DNA of 64,000 nucleotides from Rhizobium leguminosarum bv. trifolii WSM1325 (GTDB lineage: Bacteria > Pseudomonadota > Alphaproteobacteria > Rhizobiales > Rhizobiaceae), in contig CP001622.1 in assembly GCA_000023185.1 (NCBI GenBank), positions 930,001-994,000 of the forward strand, read 5' to 3'. Positions within the stretch are counted from its first letter, which is position 1, and every line of letters starts with the position of its first letter. The notes beneath the pieces were generated by a model, which was given only the letters and a program-made list of their open reading frames with translations, had not been told where the DNA came from and did not search any database. Shown here in pieces: positions 62,166-64,000 of the stretch. Both the position numbers and the translations under genes were made by a program.

Positions 62166-62588
62166 TCAAGCCGCAGCGCGGGCTCTTGCCTCTTCGCGGA
62201 TCCTGTTCACCATCGAGCGCAGTCCGTTCGAACGCTGCGATGACAGGTTCTCCACCAGGCCGATCTTCGAGAATATCTCGAAGGCATCGAGCCCGGCGAT
62301 CTCCGATGCCGTCTTGCCGGAATAGGTGGCAAGCACGATGGCGACGAGGCCGCGCACGATATGGGCGTCGGAATCACCCTCGAAGCTCATGACCGGATTG
62401 TCGGGATCGCCTGCCGTATGAGTCACCAGCCAGACCTGGCTGGCGCAACCCATCACCTTGTTCTCCGAGGTGCGCCTCTCCTCGGCCAAATCAGGCAGCG
62501 CCTTGCCGAGTTCGATGACATAGCGGTAGCGATCTTCCCAATCGTCCAGGAAAGCGAAGTCGTCGATGATCTGGTCGAGGGATGCCAT
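62166..62588 (-). CDS. sufE: SufE-type sulfur acceptor protein
   Basis: 140 residues. It accepts persulfide sulfur from the cysteine desulfurase for Fe-S cluster assembly; the acceptor Cys is C48 in NKVMGCASQVW. The family core LDDWEDRYRYVIELGKALP, HIVRGLVAIVLATYSGKTA and GLRSMVNRIREEA are all present. The start is ATG 62588, after AAAGG; a GTG 15 bp upstream is less likely. No other suf genes are in the window. Confidence 0.94.
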   Translation of the reverse strand: MASLDQIIDDFAFLDDWEDRYRYVIELGKALPDLAEERRTSENKVMGCASQVWLVTHTAGDPDNPVMSFEGDSDAHIVRGLVAIVLATYSGKTASEIAGLDAFEIFSKIGLVENLSSQRSNGLRSMVNRIREEARARAAA

Positions 62589-62603
62589 GGAGAAGCCTTT
62601 CAC

Positions 62604-62672
62604 TATTAAAGCAGTTCCAGCAAAAGTGCGCAGCGGTCTTGCGTCCGGAATGCGTCAGGAAATGCTCTAAGA
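62604..62672. repeat. Inverted copy of the dispersed CAATTCCAG repeat
   Basis: AGCAGTTCCAGCAAAAGTGC with GCGTCCGGAATGCG and ending AAATGCTCTAA. It lies upstream of sufE. Confidence 0.65.
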
Positions 62673-62709
62673 GTGCATATAGGTGAAAGACCGGCAGATT
62701 TGAACCGTT

Positions 62710-62747
62710 AAAAAGAAACGCCGTGAGGGATGGGCATCCTCACGGCG
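62710..62747 (-). terminator. Rho-independent terminator of the DUF5330 gene
   Basis: Read on the minus strand: GCCGTGAGGATG pairs with a CCCTCACGGC arm, followed by TTTCTTTTT. Confidence 0.85.
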
Positions 62748-62835
62748 CAGCAACATGCTGAATTAAACAGGGCAGGCACGTCAGGCATGGGGCATCTCCG
62801 CGTCATGCGGACCACCGATGCAAGCTGGTTGAGGG

Positions 62836-63330
62836 TCAGGTCGCCGGCTTCGGCGTCGGCAGCGGAATAGCGCCGGTCACCACCGTCTCAGAGGAGGCGT
62901 CATCTTCGACCGGCGGACGGTAAGGCATCGGCTGGTTGAGCGCTGCCTTGGCCTCGCGCACCTTTTCCTGGATGGCAGGCGTGGTGAGGGAAGGCATGTT
63001 GAGCGCCACTGGCACCTGCGGGTCGGCAAGCTTTGCGGTTGCCGGCGTCTCATCCTTGAACTGGCTGTCGAGAAGTTCATAGGCAACGCGGGCGCCTTCA
63101 CGGGCCCGGTAGCCGAGTGCGGTGAGGGTCTCGGTACCCTTGGCGCAGACTTCGGGCTTCTCCGAGCACATGCCGGTCAAATAGTCGTAGGCGCCGCTTG
63201 CCGCCGTGAACGCGTCGGAAAGCTGCAATTGCGGGCCGCTGGCCAACTTGTCGGAACTCTCCGTGCTGAAGACGGAAAGAAGCACGAGCACAAGGCCAAA
63301 CCAGAAGGATCCTTTGATCAGAAACCACAT
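62836..63330 (-). CDS. DUF5330 membrane-anchored protein
   Basis: 164 residues. One TM anchor at about 4-22 (FLIKGSFWFGLVLVLLSVF), then a soluble domain with SDAFTAASGAYDYLTGMCSEKPEVCAKG containing two conserved Cys. The C terminus is Pro-rich. Conserved in Rhizobiales, function unknown. I place the start at MWFLIKG (63330); the open frame extends upstream without family similarity. A terminator lies 90 bp after the stop. Confidence 0.85.
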   Translation of the reverse strand: MWFLIKGSFWFGLVLVLLSVFSTESSDKLASGPQLQLSDAFTAASGAYDYLTGMCSEKPEVCAKGTETLTALGYRAREGARVAYELLDSQFKDETPATAKLADPQVPVALNMPSLTTPAIQEKVREAKAALNQPMPYRPPVEDDASSETVVTGAIPLPTPKPAT

Positions 63331-63781
63331 TGTCGTCGCCCATCCTGTTTCCCCGTCCGGTTCTTGTTGCCGAATCAGGCCGGTTGTCCGGTGTGTTTTC
63401 ACCCTACCGCCAAGTTGCGAATGCCGCTTTTCGAAACTCACGCGCATTTGCGGCAAATTTAGTTCAAATTTTAGCGAACGGCATTTGAGCCGCATTTTAG
63501 TCGAATGCGAGCGATCGCCGTTAAGCATCAGGGCAGCACCTGCTTGCAATTGCAGGACTTTTGCCGGCTCGCCTTGCCACAGGAGTTAACGCAATGCTGA
63601 AATATGAGGAAAATCCGTCGCTTACCCCCTATTAACCACAAAAGGCAAAGAGCCTTCCAGATGCTTCAAAACGAGAATTTCAGCCGTTTCAGGCTGTGAA
63701 CAGCGCTTTTGCCTTATCCTTTCTTTAAGTCGCCAAGGCCTATTGTCCGGATCGATCGACAGCCTTTCGGGCGGGTATTGC
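63331..63781. other. Divergent intergenic region, no gene seen
   Basis: About 450 bp between the DUF5330 gene and the partial gene at 63782, holding both promoters. It is AT-richer than average around 63460-63680. TTAACC near 63634 resembles a CtrA half-site, but I cannot call it. No convincing open frame. Confidence 0.4.
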
Positions 63782-64000
63782 GTGCGTGTATTGAGTAACA
63801 TTGGCGGCTGGATGACGGCCCTCGTAGACCGGGCAGCGACAAGCTGGCTCTCCCGGACGGGCGGCGGTGAAGCCGTGCGCCAACGCGAGCTCGCGATCCT
63901 GCGCCGCCTCGTGCTGCTCTCGTCGGCCGCTCTCGTTGCCGCTCCCATCGGCCTTTCGGCAGTCACCAGTCCTGCCGTCGCGCTGCCGGCAGGTGTCGCC
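63782..64000 (+). CDS. N terminus of a membrane protein, possibly a sensor histidine kinase (partial)
   Basis: An open frame from GTG 63782 runs through the window end (73 codons, no stop). It starts VRVLSNIGGWMTALVDRA and has a hydrophobic segment beginning near residue 49 (LLSSAALVAAPIGLSAVTSP). In S. meliloti, as I recall, a sensor kinase of the PdhS type lies close to mucR and pha2, which is why I suggest a kinase. The visible part has no kinase motif. Confidence 0.6.
   Translation, partial: MRVLSNIGGWMTALVDRAATSWLSRTGGGEAVRQRELAILRRLVLLSSAALVAAPIGLSAVTSPAVALPAGVA

Noticed and set aside
63630..63640. CtrA binding site
   Set aside because: Only a TTAACC half-site is visible; the full TTAA-N7-TTAA pattern is absent.

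Overview
The window is a 64 kb piece of a high-GC alphaproteobacterial chromosome, most likely from the Rhizobium leguminosarum / R. etli group. This rests on several things: a 143-residue Ros/MucR zinc-finger regulator that looks like RosR; a DmeR-DmeF nickel/cobalt module as described in R. leguminosarum; RIME-like intergenic mosaic repeats and other short palindromic repeats; Pho-box and FixK/FNR-box promoters; and a Mrp/Pha2 antiporter operon beside the mucR-type gene, an order I recall from Sinorhizobium meliloti. Species assignment is inference. I see no rRNA, tRNA, insertion sequence, prophage or CRISPR array.

Layout. 0.1-2.5 kb: a chemotaxis receptor with a C-terminal CheR-docking pentapeptide. 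2.6-4.8 kb: a small accessory patch of two P-loop kinase-like genes, a frameshifted GNAT acetyltransferase and a cupin. 5.2-9.3 kb: sugar isomerase-like, zinc alcohol dehydrogenase and class IV aminotransferase genes with RIME-like repeats, then an unknown membrane protein. 9.4-14.6 kb: a LysR regulator divergent from an EmrA-EmrB-type efflux pair followed at 30 bp by a class III nucleotide cyclase. 15-26 kb: nadE, a GST/TetR pair, MFS, TauE, methyltransferase, sodB, a Pho-box metallophosphatase, AraC/SDR and WYL-regulator/LysE pairs. 26.4-28 kb: two c-type cytochromes. 29.6-31 kb: dmeRF. 31-38.6 kb: class A beta-lactamase, PQQ glucose dehydrogenase, an ABC exporter and selO. 38.8-45.1 kb: DHA2 MFS, homocysteine S-methyltransferase with a divergent TetR, DUF1697 and oligopeptidase B. 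45.3-54.9 kb: secreted and membrane proteins, a DAO-type oxidase, an AI-2E-type permease, a Tat-signal VOC protein, a FixK-box universal stress protein, HlyIII, GNAT, pentapeptide-repeat protein and msrB. 55.1-61 kb: a seven-gene mrp/pha antiporter operon. 61.4-64 kb: rosR with a 440 bp leader, sufE, a DUF5330 gene and the start of a membrane protein, perhaps a histidine kinase.

How the genes fit together. The region is mostly chromosomal housekeeping and stress genes: detoxification (two GSTs, SOD, MsrB, DmeF, two DHA2 pumps, beta-lactamase), ion homeostasis (Mrp) and surface or symbiosis regulation (RosR). Many transporters and enzymes are divergent from their own regulator, and several of those gaps carry clear inverted repeats. 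The genes are separated by a rich set of repeats: RIME-like mosaics, two near-identical 166-202 bp elements with 32 bp ends, a palindrome that supplies a stop codon, and three tandem repeat tracts. I did not find a convincing new defence or biosynthetic system. The best leads are the cyclase tied to the efflux pair, the Pho-box promoter that predicts a leaderless mRNA, an SD-masking hairpin before an unknown gene, and the Tat-signal VOC protein.
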